Notes: generated by a model from the letters alone, not told the origin. DNA of 53,715 nucleotides from Nitrospirota bacterium (GCA_005877815.1 VBOG01000035.1:1-53715), one strand, 5' to 3'; positions 1-13,830 are shown, counted from the stretch's first letter. Numbers and translations: made by a program.

Positions 1-2
1 CC

Positions 3-1289
3 AATGAGATCATCTGGATCTGCTCGCAATTCGCCGACGGCATCACGACCGCCATCGGCATCGGCGGCGACGCGTACCCCGGCACCGACTATGTGACGTA
101 CCTCGAAAAGTTCGAGCAGGACTCGCAAACCAAAGCCGTCGTCATCGTCGGCGAGATGGGGGGGGACCTCGAGGAGCGCGCGGCCGAGTGGTTTGGGGCG
201 AAGAAGCGGCGGATCAAATTATTGGCGGTCGTGTCCGGATTCTGTCAGGAAAGTTTACCCAAAGGCATGAAGTTCGGCCACGCCGGTGCGAAGGAAGGGC
301 TGAAGGGCGAGGGCTCGGCTCGGGCGAAGGCCGACGCCTTTAAAAAAGCCGGGGCGATCGTGCCGGATACCTTCGGCGCATTGGGCCCGGCGATCAAGCA
401 AGTCTATGAGGAGTTGCTGAAGAGCGGCCAAGCCAAGCCGATTCCTGAACTCAGCCCTGCCGAGATGCCGAAGCTTCCGAAGAGCGTGGAAGAGAGCATG
501 AAGGCCGGCGAAGTGATGGTGGCACCGCTGGTCAAGACCACGATCAGCGACGACCGTGGTGACGAGCCGCTCTACGACGGCTATCCGGCCTCGGAGTTGA
601 TCAATAAAGGGTACGAGATTCCGCACGTGATCGGGTTGCTGTGGGACAAGCGGCTGATCTCCAAGCAGGAAGCCGAGATTATCAAGCGCATCATGATGTT
701 GTCGGCGGATCACGGGCCGTGCGTCAGCGGCGCCTTGGGCACCATCATCGCGGCCTGCGCCGGCATCGGCATGTCGCAATCCGTCGCCGCCGGGTTGATC
801 ATGATCGGCCCCCGGTTCGGCGGCGCCGTCACCGACGCCGGCCGCTACTTTAAACATGCCGTGGACAACAAGATGTCCGTGGATGAGTTTCTCATCCATA
901 TGAAAAAGAATGTGGGCCCGGTGCCGGGCATCGGCCATCGGGTGAAGAGTCTGCGAAACCCCGACAAGCGCGTGAAGGAGTTGGTCTCCTACGTCAAGAG
1001 CCAGCCGATACCGACGCCGCATCTGGACTTCGCATTGTCCGTCGAAAAAGTGACGTCCGCCAAGAAGGACAATCTGATCCTGAACGTGGACGGCACGATG
1101 GCGGCGGTGCTGGTGGACCTTGGGTTCCCCGTGGACAGCCTGAACGGGTTTTTCATCCTGTCGCGGACCATCGGATTGATCGGACACTGGGTGGACCAGA
1201 AGCGCCAGGAGAGCCGGTTGATCCGTCTCTTCGATTATCTCGTCAACTATGCGGCCCCGAAACGCAGAGAAGTGCCGCCGCTCAAGTAA
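3..1289 (+). CDS. aclA: ATP-citrate lyase alpha/large subunit, C-terminal part (5' truncated by window edge)
   Basis: Open frame continues upstream of the listed ATG to the window edge (NEIIWICSQFADGITTAIGIGGDAYPGTDY...). CoA-ligase-like GHAGA segment followed by a citrate-synthase-like C-terminus (SADHGPCVSGALGTIIAACAG, GIGHRVKS). Confidence 0.9.
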   Translation, partial: NEIIWICSQFADGITTAIGIGGDAYPGTDYVTYLEKFEQDSQTKAVVIVGEMGGDLEERAAEWFGAKKRRIKLLAVVSGFCQESLPKGMKFGHAGAKEGLKGEGSARAKADAFKKAGAIVPDTFGALGPAIKQVYEELLKSGQAKPIPELSPAEMPKLPKSVEESMKAGEVMVAPLVKTTISDDRGDEPLYDGYPASELINKGYEIPHVIGLLWDKRLISKQEAEIIKRIMMLSADHGPCVSGALGTIIAACAGIGMSQSVAAGLIMIGPRFGGAVTDAGRYFKHAVDNKMSVDEFLIHMKKNVGPVPGIGHRVKSLRNPDKRVKELVSYVKSQPIPTPHLDFALSVEKVTSAKKDNLILNVDGTMAAVLVDLGFPVDSLNGFFILSRTIGLIGHWVDQKRQESRLIRLFDYLVNYAAPKRREVPPLK

Positions 1290-1301
1290 CAGCGAGGGTC
1301 T

Positions 1302-5805
<4,504 letters not shown>

Positions 5806-5864
5806 AACGGCTTTCGAGAAGGGCATGGCCAAGGCGATCATCAATCATATGGAGTAGAATGGTG

Positions 5865-5887
5865 GACGGGATGCTCTCCATCCCGTC
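5865..5887. repeat. Perfect 9-bp inverted repeat (hairpin) between icd and the iron-sulfur gene
   Basis: GACGGGATG-CTCTC-CATCCCGTC, followed by ATTTC. Confidence 0.6.
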
Positions 5888-5905
5888 ATTTCAGCAAAAG
5901 AGACG

Positions 5906-6625
5906 ATGGACCAGAAAGCATTCGACAGTAACGTTCTTATCGATCAGGAGGAAGTCCTGCGCCCGAAAATGGTGACGGTCGAGATCGCCGGCAAGAAGTA
6001 CGAGGTGCCGGAAGGGATCACCGTCATCAAGGCACTCTGGTACAGCGGGCAGGAAGTGATCCACGGCGTCGGGTGTCTGGGCGGCTATTGCGGCGCGTGC
6101 GCGACGTACTACCGGACGAAGGACGACCCGAAGGTCCGAACCTGCCTCGCGTGCTCCACCGCCGTGGAGGATGGCATGTCCTTCAGCATGATGGCGCCGT
6201 TTCCGGCCCGTAAGGCGACGTATCAGATGGCTGAACTGAAGGACCCCAAGCAGGATCTCTTCAATCTCTATCCGGAAGCGCCGATGTGCCGGAACTGCAA
6301 CGCGTGCACCGAGGCCTGTCCGCAGGGCATTGATGTACGGGACGGCGTCTGGAAGGCGGTCTTCGGTGACTTCAAATCCGTGTCCGAGATGTTCATGGAT
6401 TGCGTGATGTGCGGGCTCTGCACGCCTGTCTGCATCGCCGATATCGCGCCCAATCTCGTGGCACTCTACGCGAGCCGCGCGCAGGGCGCGCACTTCATGG
6501 AGAAGCCGAAGCGTTTGCAGGAGCGTATCGGCGAGATCGAGCAAGGACACTATACCAAGGAATGGGACCGCATCCTCGGCATGAACGACCAGGAGCTGAA
6601 GGACGTCTGCGCAGCCATTAAATAG
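5906..6625 (+). CDS. 2Fe-2S / dicluster 4Fe-4S protein, fumarate reductase / succinate dehydrogenase iron-sulfur-like subunit
   Basis: CLGGYCGACATYY...CLAC plant-type ferredoxin pattern; CRNCNACTEACP and CVMCGLCTPVC CxxCxxCxxxC motifs. Confidence 0.8.
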   Translation: MDQKAFDSNVLIDQEEVLRPKMVTVEIAGKKYEVPEGITVIKALWYSGQEVIHGVGCLGGYCGACATYYRTKDDPKVRTCLACSTAVEDGMSFSMMAPFPARKATYQMAELKDPKQDLFNLYPEAPMCRNCNACTEACPQGIDVRDGVWKAVFGDFKSVSEMFMDCVMCGLCTPVCIADIAPNLVALYASRAQGAHFMEKPKRLQERIGEIEQGHYTKEWDRILGMNDQELKDVCAAIK

Positions 6626-6749
6626 GTGCCGCGGCCGGGCCGCAGGCTTCCGTAGCTGCGACGTCGGGGAATCCGTTGCTCCTCTAAGTGCAATGGGTCA
6701 TGAGCGGCGTGTGCACTGCCGAGGCGTCTCGGCGCCAAGGCGTTAAAAG

Positions 6750-8333
6750 ATGCAGCTACTCGCTCTTCAGGAACTTGTCCATAAGACTCGCGATACGCGC
6801 CGTGCGCAGACGCTGCCGAAGTTTCCCGCGAACGAACGCGACACCCTGATCAAGAAGTACCACCCCGATCATCGCGAGAGCGCCTACCGTCCCATCAAAT
6901 TCGGTCCGAACGCCGGTGACATGACGGTGCGCGAGCTGGCCGCCTTGCTCGAAGGCGAGAGCCCCGTCCCTGCCGATCTCGATCTCACGCCGGCGTACAC
7001 CGTAGACGTGCTGGTGGTGGGCGGGGGCGGAGCCGGATGCGCGGCAGCCTTGCATGCTCACGCCCATGGCGCGAAGGTCATGCTCGCGACGAAACTTCGT
7101 CTGGGCGATTCGAACACCGTCATGGCGCAGGGCGGGATTCAGATCGCGATCACCAATGAGGACAGCCCGGTCCAGCACTTCCTGGATACGCTCAAGGGCG
7201 GTCATATGAAAAACGACCACCTGCTCCTGAAGACGATGGTCGAGGAGGGACCATCCATCGCGAAGTGGCTGCTTGATCTCGGCGTGCTGTTCGATCGCGA
7301 CGCGGACGGCAACCTTCACGTCAAGAAAGGCGGCGGGAGTTCGAAGCCCCGGCTGCTGACCTGTTCCGACTATACCGGCCTTGAGATCATGCGGGTGCTG
7401 AAGGACGAGGTGCTGAACCAGAAGATTCAGCTCCTGGAGTTCAGCGCCGCGGTCGAACTGCTCAGCGATGAGCAAGGCCGGTGCAGCGGGGCCGTGCTGC
7501 AGGACTTGGACAACAAGCGCTTCCTGCCGGTGGCGGCCAAAACGGTGATCCTTGCGACGGGAGGCATCGGGCGGCTGCACATTCAGGGCTTTCCCACTAG
7601 CAACCATTTCGGCGCCACAGGGGACGCGCTTCCCATGTCCTATCGTCTCGGCGCCAAGCTGCTCCAGATTGATACCTTCCAATACCATCCCACCGGCGCG
7701 GTCTATCCGGAGCAACTCGTCGGCGCCTTGGTGACGGAGGGCATCCGGTCGGAAGGCGGCCATCTCGTCAATGCGAAGGGCGAGCGCTTTGTGAATGAGC
7801 TCGACACTCGAGACGTCGTGTCGTCGTCCATCATCCGGGAGTGTGAAGAAGGGCGGGGAGTCCGCACGGCAACGGGCCGTCTGGGCGTGTGGCTGGATAC
7901 GCCGCTACTCGATGTGGAATCAGGACCCGGCACGCTGGAGAAACATTTTCCGGCGATGGTCCGCCAATACAAACGGTACGGCCTGGATATCACCAAGGAT
8001 CCCGTGCTCATCTATCCGACGCTGCATTATCAAAACGGCGGGGTGCAGATTGACGTGCACGGCGAGTCCGGCGTGCCCAACCTCTTCGTGGCGGGGGAGG
8101 CCTCAGGCGGGCTGCATGGCCGGAACCGTCTGATGGGCAATTCACTGCTGGACCTCATGGTGTACGGCAAGCGCGCGGGCACGGCCACGGCCACGCGCGC
8201 CCAGTCGATGTCGCACGGCAGGCTGACGCTCGATCATCTGCGGCGTTTCCGCGATGAGGCGCGCAAGCACGGCGCCTCGCTCGAGACTCATTCGCCGATG
8301 CTGTTTCCCGATTACGTCAGGAAAGAGGCCTGA
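6750..8333 (+). CDS. FAD-dependent fumarate reductase / succinate dehydrogenase flavoprotein-like subunit
   Basis: VLVVGGGGAGCAAALHAHAHG FAD motif; TVMAQGGIQ, FQYHPTGAVYP, TRDVVSSSI, LHYQNGGV and GRNRLMGNSLLDL match FrdA/SdhA catalytic segments. Confidence 0.88.
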   Translation: MQLLALQELVHKTRDTRRAQTLPKFPANERDTLIKKYHPDHRESAYRPIKFGPNAGDMTVRELAALLEGESPVPADLDLTPAYTVDVLVVGGGGAGCAAALHAHAHGAKVMLATKLRLGDSNTVMAQGGIQIAITNEDSPVQHFLDTLKGGHMKNDHLLLKTMVEEGPSIAKWLLDLGVLFDRDADGNLHVKKGGGSSKPRLLTCSDYTGLEIMRVLKDEVLNQKIQLLEFSAAVELLSDEQGRCSGAVLQDLDNKRFLPVAAKTVILATGGIGRLHIQGFPTSNHFGATGDALPMSYRLGAKLLQIDTFQYHPTGAVYPEQLVGALVTEGIRSEGGHLVNAKGERFVNELDTRDVVSSSIIRECEEGRGVRTATGRLGVWLDTPLLDVESGPGTLEKHFPAMVRQYKRYGLDITKDPVLIYPTLHYQNGGVQIDVHGESGVPNLFVAGEASGGLHGRNRLMGNSLLDLMVYGKRAGTATATRAQSMSHGRLTLDHLRRFRDEARKHGASLETHSPMLFPDYVRKEA

Positions 8334-8402
8334 ACCACCCATAGATTCTTCGCGGTCACACAGAATGACAGTGCTCTTGCGTACCTCATCGAAGGGACTC
8401 GT

Positions 8403-9602
8403 ATGAACATTCATGAATTCCAGGCCAAGCAGTTATTCTCGCAGTTCGATATTCCGGTGCCCCGCGGCAAGGAAGTGAAGAACCCGGTGGCGGCCGAGAA
8501 GTGGGCCGCCAAGCTGAATGCCCCGGTCTACGTCGTCAAGGCGCAGATCCATGCCGGCGGACGGGGGAAGGCGGGCGGCGTCAAGCTGACGAAGAACCGC
8601 GACGAAGTGCCGGGGCTGATGAAGGAGATGCTCGGCAAGAAACTGGTCACGCACCAGACGGGGCCCAAGGGACGAAAGGTGCGGCGCGTGCTGATCGAAG
8701 AGGGCGCGGGGATCGCCAAGGAACTGTACCTGAGCCTTCTCGTGGACCGCGATTCGGGGCGACCGGTGTTTATTGCCAGTACCGAAGGCGGCATGGAGAT
8801 CGAGGAGGTCGCGGCCCATACGCCGGAAAAGGTCTTGCAGGAGGCGATTGACCCCGCGGTGGGGTTCCAGGGCCACAACGGCCGGAACCTTGCGTTCAGC
8901 CTCGGCCTGCCGGCATTGGAGCCGTCCATCGTCAATCCGTTCATTGCCCTGCTGGGCAACCTCTACCGGCTGTTCATGGAGAAAAATGCCTCCTTGGTCG
9001 AGATCAATCCGCTCGTCATCACGACCGACAAGCGGTTGATCGCCCTGGACGGCAAAGTGTCCTTCGACGACAACGCGTTGTTCAAGCATGCCGACGTCCA
9101 GGCGTTCCGCGATCTGAATGAAGAAGAGCCGTTGGAGATCGAGGCGGCGAAGAACAACCTGAACTACGTCAAACTGGACGGCAACATCGGATGCATGGTG
9201 AACGGGGCGGGTCTTGCCATGGCGACGATGGACGTGATCAAATTGGCCGGCAGTGAGCCCGCAAACTTTTTGGATGTCGGTGGGGGCGCCACGAAGGAAA
9301 CGGTGGCGGCCGGTTTTCGCATTCTGTTAAAAGACCGTAACGTGAAGGGCATCTTCATCAATATCTTCGGTGGGATTGTCCGGTGCGAGCGGATCGCCCA
9401 TGGCGTCATCGATGCGGCCAAGGAAGTGGCGATCAAGCTGCCGGTCGTGGTCCGTCTGCAGGGCACGAATGCGGAGGAAGGACGGAAGTTGCTGCAGGAA
9501 TCCGGCCTGAAAGTGGAAGTGGCCACCGATCTTTGGGAAGCGGCGCAGAAAATCGTGGCGGTGACCGGTAAGAAACGCAAAAAGGCCGAGGCTGCCGCGT
9601 GA
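8403..9602 (+). CDS. sucC: Succinyl-CoA synthetase (ADP-forming) beta subunit
   Basis: MNIHEFQAKQLF...; VKAQIHAGGRGKAGGVKL; FLDVGGGA; INIFGGIVRCERIAHGV. Confidence 0.95.
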   Translation: MNIHEFQAKQLFSQFDIPVPRGKEVKNPVAAEKWAAKLNAPVYVVKAQIHAGGRGKAGGVKLTKNRDEVPGLMKEMLGKKLVTHQTGPKGRKVRRVLIEEGAGIAKELYLSLLVDRDSGRPVFIASTEGGMEIEEVAAHTPEKVLQEAIDPAVGFQGHNGRNLAFSLGLPALEPSIVNPFIALLGNLYRLFMEKNASLVEINPLVITTDKRLIALDGKVSFDDNALFKHADVQAFRDLNEEEPLEIEAAKNNLNYVKLDGNIGCMVNGAGLAMATMDVIKLAGSEPANFLDVGGGATKETVAAGFRILLKDRNVKGIFINIFGGIVRCERIAHGVIDAAKEVAIKLPVVVRLQGTNAEEGRKLLQESGLKVEVATDLWEAAQKIVAVTGKKRKKAEAAA

Positions 9603-9651
9603 GGTGTGTTCCGGCCGGTGCCTCGTTGCTGTCACAGGATTCTGCGGATAG

Positions 9652-10143
9652 ATGACCGCCGAAGAGTGGTTCAAGGAATTCTATCAGCGATATTACTTTC
9701 AGAAGTCATTCGACGGGCACACGCTCGACCAACTGGACAAAAAACATTGGCACGTCGCCGATTGGGCGAAGGCCATGGACGCGTTCCTGCATGTCATGGC
9801 GGCCGACCTGCGTTTCTCGGTCGTTCCCCAAAGCAAGGACCGGGTCGAGCATCGGTGGAAACAGGACGCAGAGGAAATCCTGGTCGTCAATGAAAACGAC
9901 GGTCGGCGCGTTTCGAAAGAGATCGGGACGATGTGCAAGGACCCTTGCCGTCTCAAGGTCCTCGTCACCTACGTGCCAGATGAAGGCTTCGTCGGGCACG
10001 CCATGGAGCTTGCCAAAAAGGTTCGCGAGGACATTGACGAGGTGGGCGCGTTCGAAGGTGAATTCTTGCTGGTGGTGGGTGGGACGGAGATGGACTGGAC
10101 GGCGATCAAGTCCGTCGCAAAGACGCAAAAAGGATCATCATGA
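9652..10143 (+). CDS. Protein of unknown function encoded between sucC and sucD
   Basis: 163 aa ORF with ATG start; ATGA overlap with sucD suggests translational coupling. Region [19 protein letters not shown]...[17 protein letters not shown] is loosely reminiscent of PD-(D/E)XK-like folds. Confidence 0.8.
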   Translation: MTAEEWFKEFYQRYYFQKSFDGHTLDQLDKKHWHVADWAKAMDAFLHVMAADLRFSVVPQSKDRVEHRWKQDAEEILVVNENDGRRVSKEIGTMCKDPCRLKVLVTYVPDEGFVGHAMELAKKVREDIDEVGAFEGEFLLVVGGTEMDWTAIKSVAKTQKGSS

Positions 10144-11024
10144 GCATACTTGTTGATAAATCGACGCGGGTGGTGGTGCAGGGCATTACCGGCAAGGAAG
10201 GTTCGTTTCACGCGACGCAATGCAAGGCCTATGGCACGCAGGTTGTCGCCGGGGTGACGCCGGGTAAAGCGGGGCAGGACGTGGAGGGCATTCCGGTCTT
10301 TAATACGGTGCACGACGCCGTGAAGAAGACGTCGTGCGATACCTCGCTGATCTTCGTGCCGCCGCCGTTTGCCGCCGATGCGATCCTCGAAGCCGCCGAT
10401 GCCGGCATCCGATTAGTGATCTGCATCACGGAGGGCATTCCCGTCAATGACATGGTGAAGGTCAAGCGCGCGCTGGCGGGGCGGGACGTGCGACTGATCG
10501 GTCCCAACTGTCCGGGGATCATCACGGCGGATGAGTGCAAGATCGGGATCATGCCCGGCTTCATCCACAAGAAGGGCCGTATCGGTGTGATCTCGCGGAG
10601 CGGCACGCTGACCTATGAAGCGGTCAATCAACTGACGAACCTGGGACTGGGCGAAACAACGTGCATCGGCATCGGCGGCGATCCGATCATCGGCACGGGA
10701 TACATTGATCTGCTCGGAATGTTCGAGAAAGATCCGGAACCGGAAGCGGTGGTCATGATCGGCGAGATCGGCGGCGATGCCGAAGATCGCGCGGCGGCCT
10801 TCATCAAGGAGCATGTCCGAAAGCCCGTCATCGGCTTCATCGCCGGCATCACCGCGCCGCCCGGCCGACGGATGGGCCATGCAGGGGCCATCATCACGGG
10901 AGGGAAGGGCACCGCGTCCGAAAAAATGGCCATACTGGAAGCCGCCGGGGTTCGTGTCGTGAAGAACCCTGCCGAGATTGGCAAGACCGTGCAGGAGGCG
11001 CTCAGTCCACGTGGCGGGGTGTGA
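10140..11024 (+). CDS. sucD: Succinyl-CoA synthetase alpha subunit
   Basis: [73 protein letters not shown]. Confidence 0.96.
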   Translation: MSILVDKSTRVVVQGITGKEGSFHATQCKAYGTQVVAGVTPGKAGQDVEGIPVFNTVHDAVKKTSCDTSLIFVPPPFAADAILEAADAGIRLVICITEGIPVNDMVKVKRALAGRDVRLIGPNCPGIITADECKIGIMPGFIHKKGRIGVISRSGTLTYEAVNQLTNLGLGETTCIGIGGDPIIGTGYIDLLGMFEKDPEPEAVVMIGEIGGDAEDRAAAFIKEHVRKPVIGFIAGITAPPGRRMGHAGAIITGGKGTASEKMAILEAAGVRVVKNPAEIGKTVQEALSPRGGV

Positions 11025-11045
11025 TGATCCTCACACAAAAAAATA

Positions 11046-11151
11046 GCGGCTAAGGGATGGTGTCGAAATCGGGAAGTTTCCAGTTCCGGCTTTCCGCCTT
11101 TCGGCTTTGGCCTTCTCTGCAACCCTCTCGGTTGCGCCATCTCTTAGCCTC
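11046..11151. ncRNA. Candidate structured RNA or long imperfect inverted repeat downstream of sucD
   Basis: GGCTAAGGGATGG (11048-11060) pairs with CCATCTCTTAGCC (11137-11149), 13 bp with one G.U; internal GCAACC-CTCTC-GGTTGC hairpin (11119-11135). Confidence 0.4.
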
Positions 11152-11253
11152 GCCCATCATCGCAGAATGGTCATCAACCATCCATTCCTCTCGCGTGTCA
11201 CCTGAGGATTCTAAAGTAGCACGCGCATAGCGTAGTCAGACACGGAGGCCATC

Positions 11254-12108
11254 ATGAACGTATGGGGACGAGCGCTCCTTCTCGCCATGGGACTGCTGTT
11301 GATGGCCGCCGGCGCAGGGGCGGAGACCACGCTGACGTGGCATGGGCATGCGGCGTTTCAGATCGTGACGCCTAACGGCGCCGTGCTGCTGATCGATCCC
11401 TGGCTCACGAATCCGGTGAACCCGAAGGTCAAAAACAAGAAGGACCCGCTGGCCGATCTGAAAAAGGTCGATTACATCCTGATCACGCATGGCCATTTTG
11501 ATCATGTCGGCGATGCCGTCGCGATCGCGAAGAAGACCGGCGCGAGGCTGGTGACGAACTTCGAGCTCGGCACCAACCTGAGCAAGCTGCAGGGCTATCC
11601 AAAGTCCCAGATGGGGTTCGACACCTTGATGAACATCGGCGGAGAAATTACGATCGCCAACGGCGAAGTCGTCGTGGCCATGACGCCGGCCATCCATTCA
11701 AGCGGCATGGCGAATCCGAACGCGAAAGAGTCGGAGCCCGAGGTGGCGTTCGGCGGCAGTCCCGCGGGCTTTGTGGTCATCATCCGGAATGGGCCCACCA
11801 TCTATCATACGGGGGACACCGCCTATTTCCGGGACATGGAGATGATTGGGGAACAGTACGCGCCGGACGTGGCGCTGGTCAATATCGGGGGGCATTTCGG
11901 CATGGAGCCCTCGATGGCGGCGCGCGCGGCGGCGACCGTCAAGGCAAAGTATGCGGTTCCCCATCATTACGGCACTTTTCCGGTGTTGACCCAGGAGCCA
12001 AAAAGTTTCAGCGAGGAATTGACCAAGAGGGGCGTCGGCTATGCCTATATGGATCCCGGCACGACGCTGGCGTTCGAGGGGAAAAACTTTGCTCCTGGGG
12101 CGAAGTAA
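11254..12108 (+). CDS. Exported metal-dependent hydrolase (metallo-beta-lactamase fold, UPF0173/UlaG-like)
   Basis: N-terminal signal-like segment; TLTWHGHAAFQI, LITHGHFDHVGDAV, YHTGDTAYFRDM, VPHHYGTFPVL. Confidence 0.88.
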   Translation: MNVWGRALLLAMGLLLMAAGAGAETTLTWHGHAAFQIVTPNGAVLLIDPWLTNPVNPKVKNKKDPLADLKKVDYILITHGHFDHVGDAVAIAKKTGARLVTNFELGTNLSKLQGYPKSQMGFDTLMNIGGEITIANGEVVVAMTPAIHSSGMANPNAKESEPEVAFGGSPAGFVVIIRNGPTIYHTGDTAYFRDMEMIGEQYAPDVALVNIGGHFGMEPSMAARAAATVKAKYAVPHHYGTFPVLTQEPKSFSEELTKRGVGYAYMDPGTTLAFEGKNFAPGAK

Positions 12109-12393
12109 CATGGTGTCTGAAGTCTAAACAGGAGCTTTTCCCAGTTGGGTTTTCCGTAGGATTTAGGCCGGGTATCAGTCTCCAGACCTCGGCCTGGCGT
12201 GGGGTTTCAGCCCACCTCGGCTCTACACCCCAGGCTATTCAGCCTAGATATCATTTTCCAGGCGAGCTTCCCAGTGTCGACTTCTTTACCACTTCCACCC
12301 TCATAGTGCCCGATCGCGGCGACAAGACCTTGTAAAACAGAAAGAGTTGAGAACCCTGCCAGTGGCAGGCTTTATGCCTACGCCAGAGGCGTC

Positions 12394-13464
12394 ATGAACG
12401 TGATCTTCCAGGCTCAGGTTCCCAAGGCGCATGGTCAGGATGTGAGCGCAAGGGGGATACTCGAGCCCATCGTGAGTGTGTGTATCCCCACCTATAACCG
12501 TGCGGCGATGCTCAAAAATGCGATGGACAGCGTGCTGGCGCAGACGTTCGGCGACTTTGAGTTGATCGTGTCCGACAATGCCTCATCGGATGGGACAGAG
12601 GCCTTGGTGCGTAGCTATCGCGACGAGCGCATCCGGTATGTCAAGCACGAGCGCAATATGGGGGCCGTCAGCAACTTCAACCGGTGCATGGCCATGTCCA
12701 GAGGGCGTTACATCACGGTGGTGAACGATGACGATGTCATGCTGGCAGAAAATCTTTTACTGAAGGTACAAGCGCTCAACGAGCATCCCAATGTGGGATT
12801 CGTCTATTCGGGATATGAACTGGTCGATGCGAGCCTTCGCCCTGTGCCGTGCCATCCGAATTTTATTCAGGCGGCGACCCGCGACGCCGTGGAGCGCGGA
12901 CACGACTTTTTGGAACACAGCCTCCTGTTCGGGTGCCATGTGGCCATGTCCTCTGTGGTGATCCGGCGAGACTGCATCGAACGAATCGGCGGTTTTAACG
13001 AGTCTCTTGACTATGCGTCCGATTATGACTATTGGATGCGTCTCTCGTTCCTCTACGATGTCATGGTGTTGGCTGTGCCGTTGGTGCAATACCGCATTCA
13101 CCCGACCAATGACACCGGCAAGTTTACAACCATGCTCAACGGACGTTTGGTGCCGAACCAGATCGGCCTGGAAGAGGTGTTCCGGACGAAACTCGCCATG
13201 ATCACTCACGCGCAGGCAGTATTACCGGCGCACACCAGGATCCTTGAGGCGGTGAGAGAGAAATCCACGGGGCAGTTGGCGCATCTCATTGAGCGGCAGT
13301 TGCTCGCCTACCAACTGAACCGCGAAGCCCGCGCCTATCTTCTCCGGATGTGGAAGCGATATCCGGCGCTGCTGGAATTTAGGACCATCGTCAAGCTTCT
13401 TCTCAAAACCTACGCCGCGAAACATCTTTTCTTTCTGTTCGAAAGGGTGAAATATTCGCAATAG
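12394..13464 (+). CDS. Family 2 glycosyltransferase
   Basis: VSVCIPTYNRAAMLKNAMDSVLAQTFGDFELIVSDNASSDGT and VVNDDDVM motifs (GT-A fold). Confidence 0.9.
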   Translation: MNVIFQAQVPKAHGQDVSARGILEPIVSVCIPTYNRAAMLKNAMDSVLAQTFGDFELIVSDNASSDGTEALVRSYRDERIRYVKHERNMGAVSNFNRCMAMSRGRYITVVNDDDVMLAENLLLKVQALNEHPNVGFVYSGYELVDASLRPVPCHPNFIQAATRDAVERGHDFLEHSLLFGCHVAMSSVVIRRDCIERIGGFNESLDYASDYDYWMRLSFLYDVMVLAVPLVQYRIHPTNDTGKFTTMLNGRLVPNQIGLEEVFRTKLAMITHAQAVLPAHTRILEAVREKSTGQLAHLIERQLLAYQLNREARAYLLRMWKRYPALLEFRTIVKLLLKTYAAKHLFFLFERVKYSQ

Positions 13465-13593
13465 CGGGATTCCGCACCGGCGACGGGAGCATAGCGCCGC
13501 TCGAAGCCCTTGCGGTCATCGTACGGACCTTCCCCCGCCACGTTACGATAGATTTTTTTAAGGTTTTATCATAGGCTTTGGCGGACGTGCCCA

Positions 13594-13830
13594 TTGGCTC
13601 ACCGGAGTCACATTAGGTTGGCAACAACGAGGACATGCGCCTTGTGCCGACGCGAGGTGAAGGCGGGCGTGGACGCCTGCCCTTCTTGCGGAGCCATCCT
13701 GGAGAATGCGAAGGCGTGGCAGATCTATCACCCGGAGCCTGCGCCCTCCTCTTCCCACGCCCGCACCATCGCGCTGTCGGGGGTGCTCGTGATCATCCTG
13801 TGTGTCGCCTATCTGGGATGGGAGCCTCAC
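13594..13830 (+). CDS. N-terminal fragment: zinc ribbon plus transmembrane segment, apparently frameshifted relative to the downstream Lon-like domain
   Basis: CALCRREVKAGVDACPSCG double CxxC ribbon, then IALSGVLVIILCVAYLGW hydrophobic helix. Frame then degenerates while the -1 frame becomes protein-like. Start (TTG 13594 or TTG 13618) uncertain. Confidence 0.55.

Noticed and set aside
12350-12393. c-di-GMP (GEMM) riboswitch before the glycosyltransferase
   Set aside because: Hairpins are present but the GEMM core sequences are absent.
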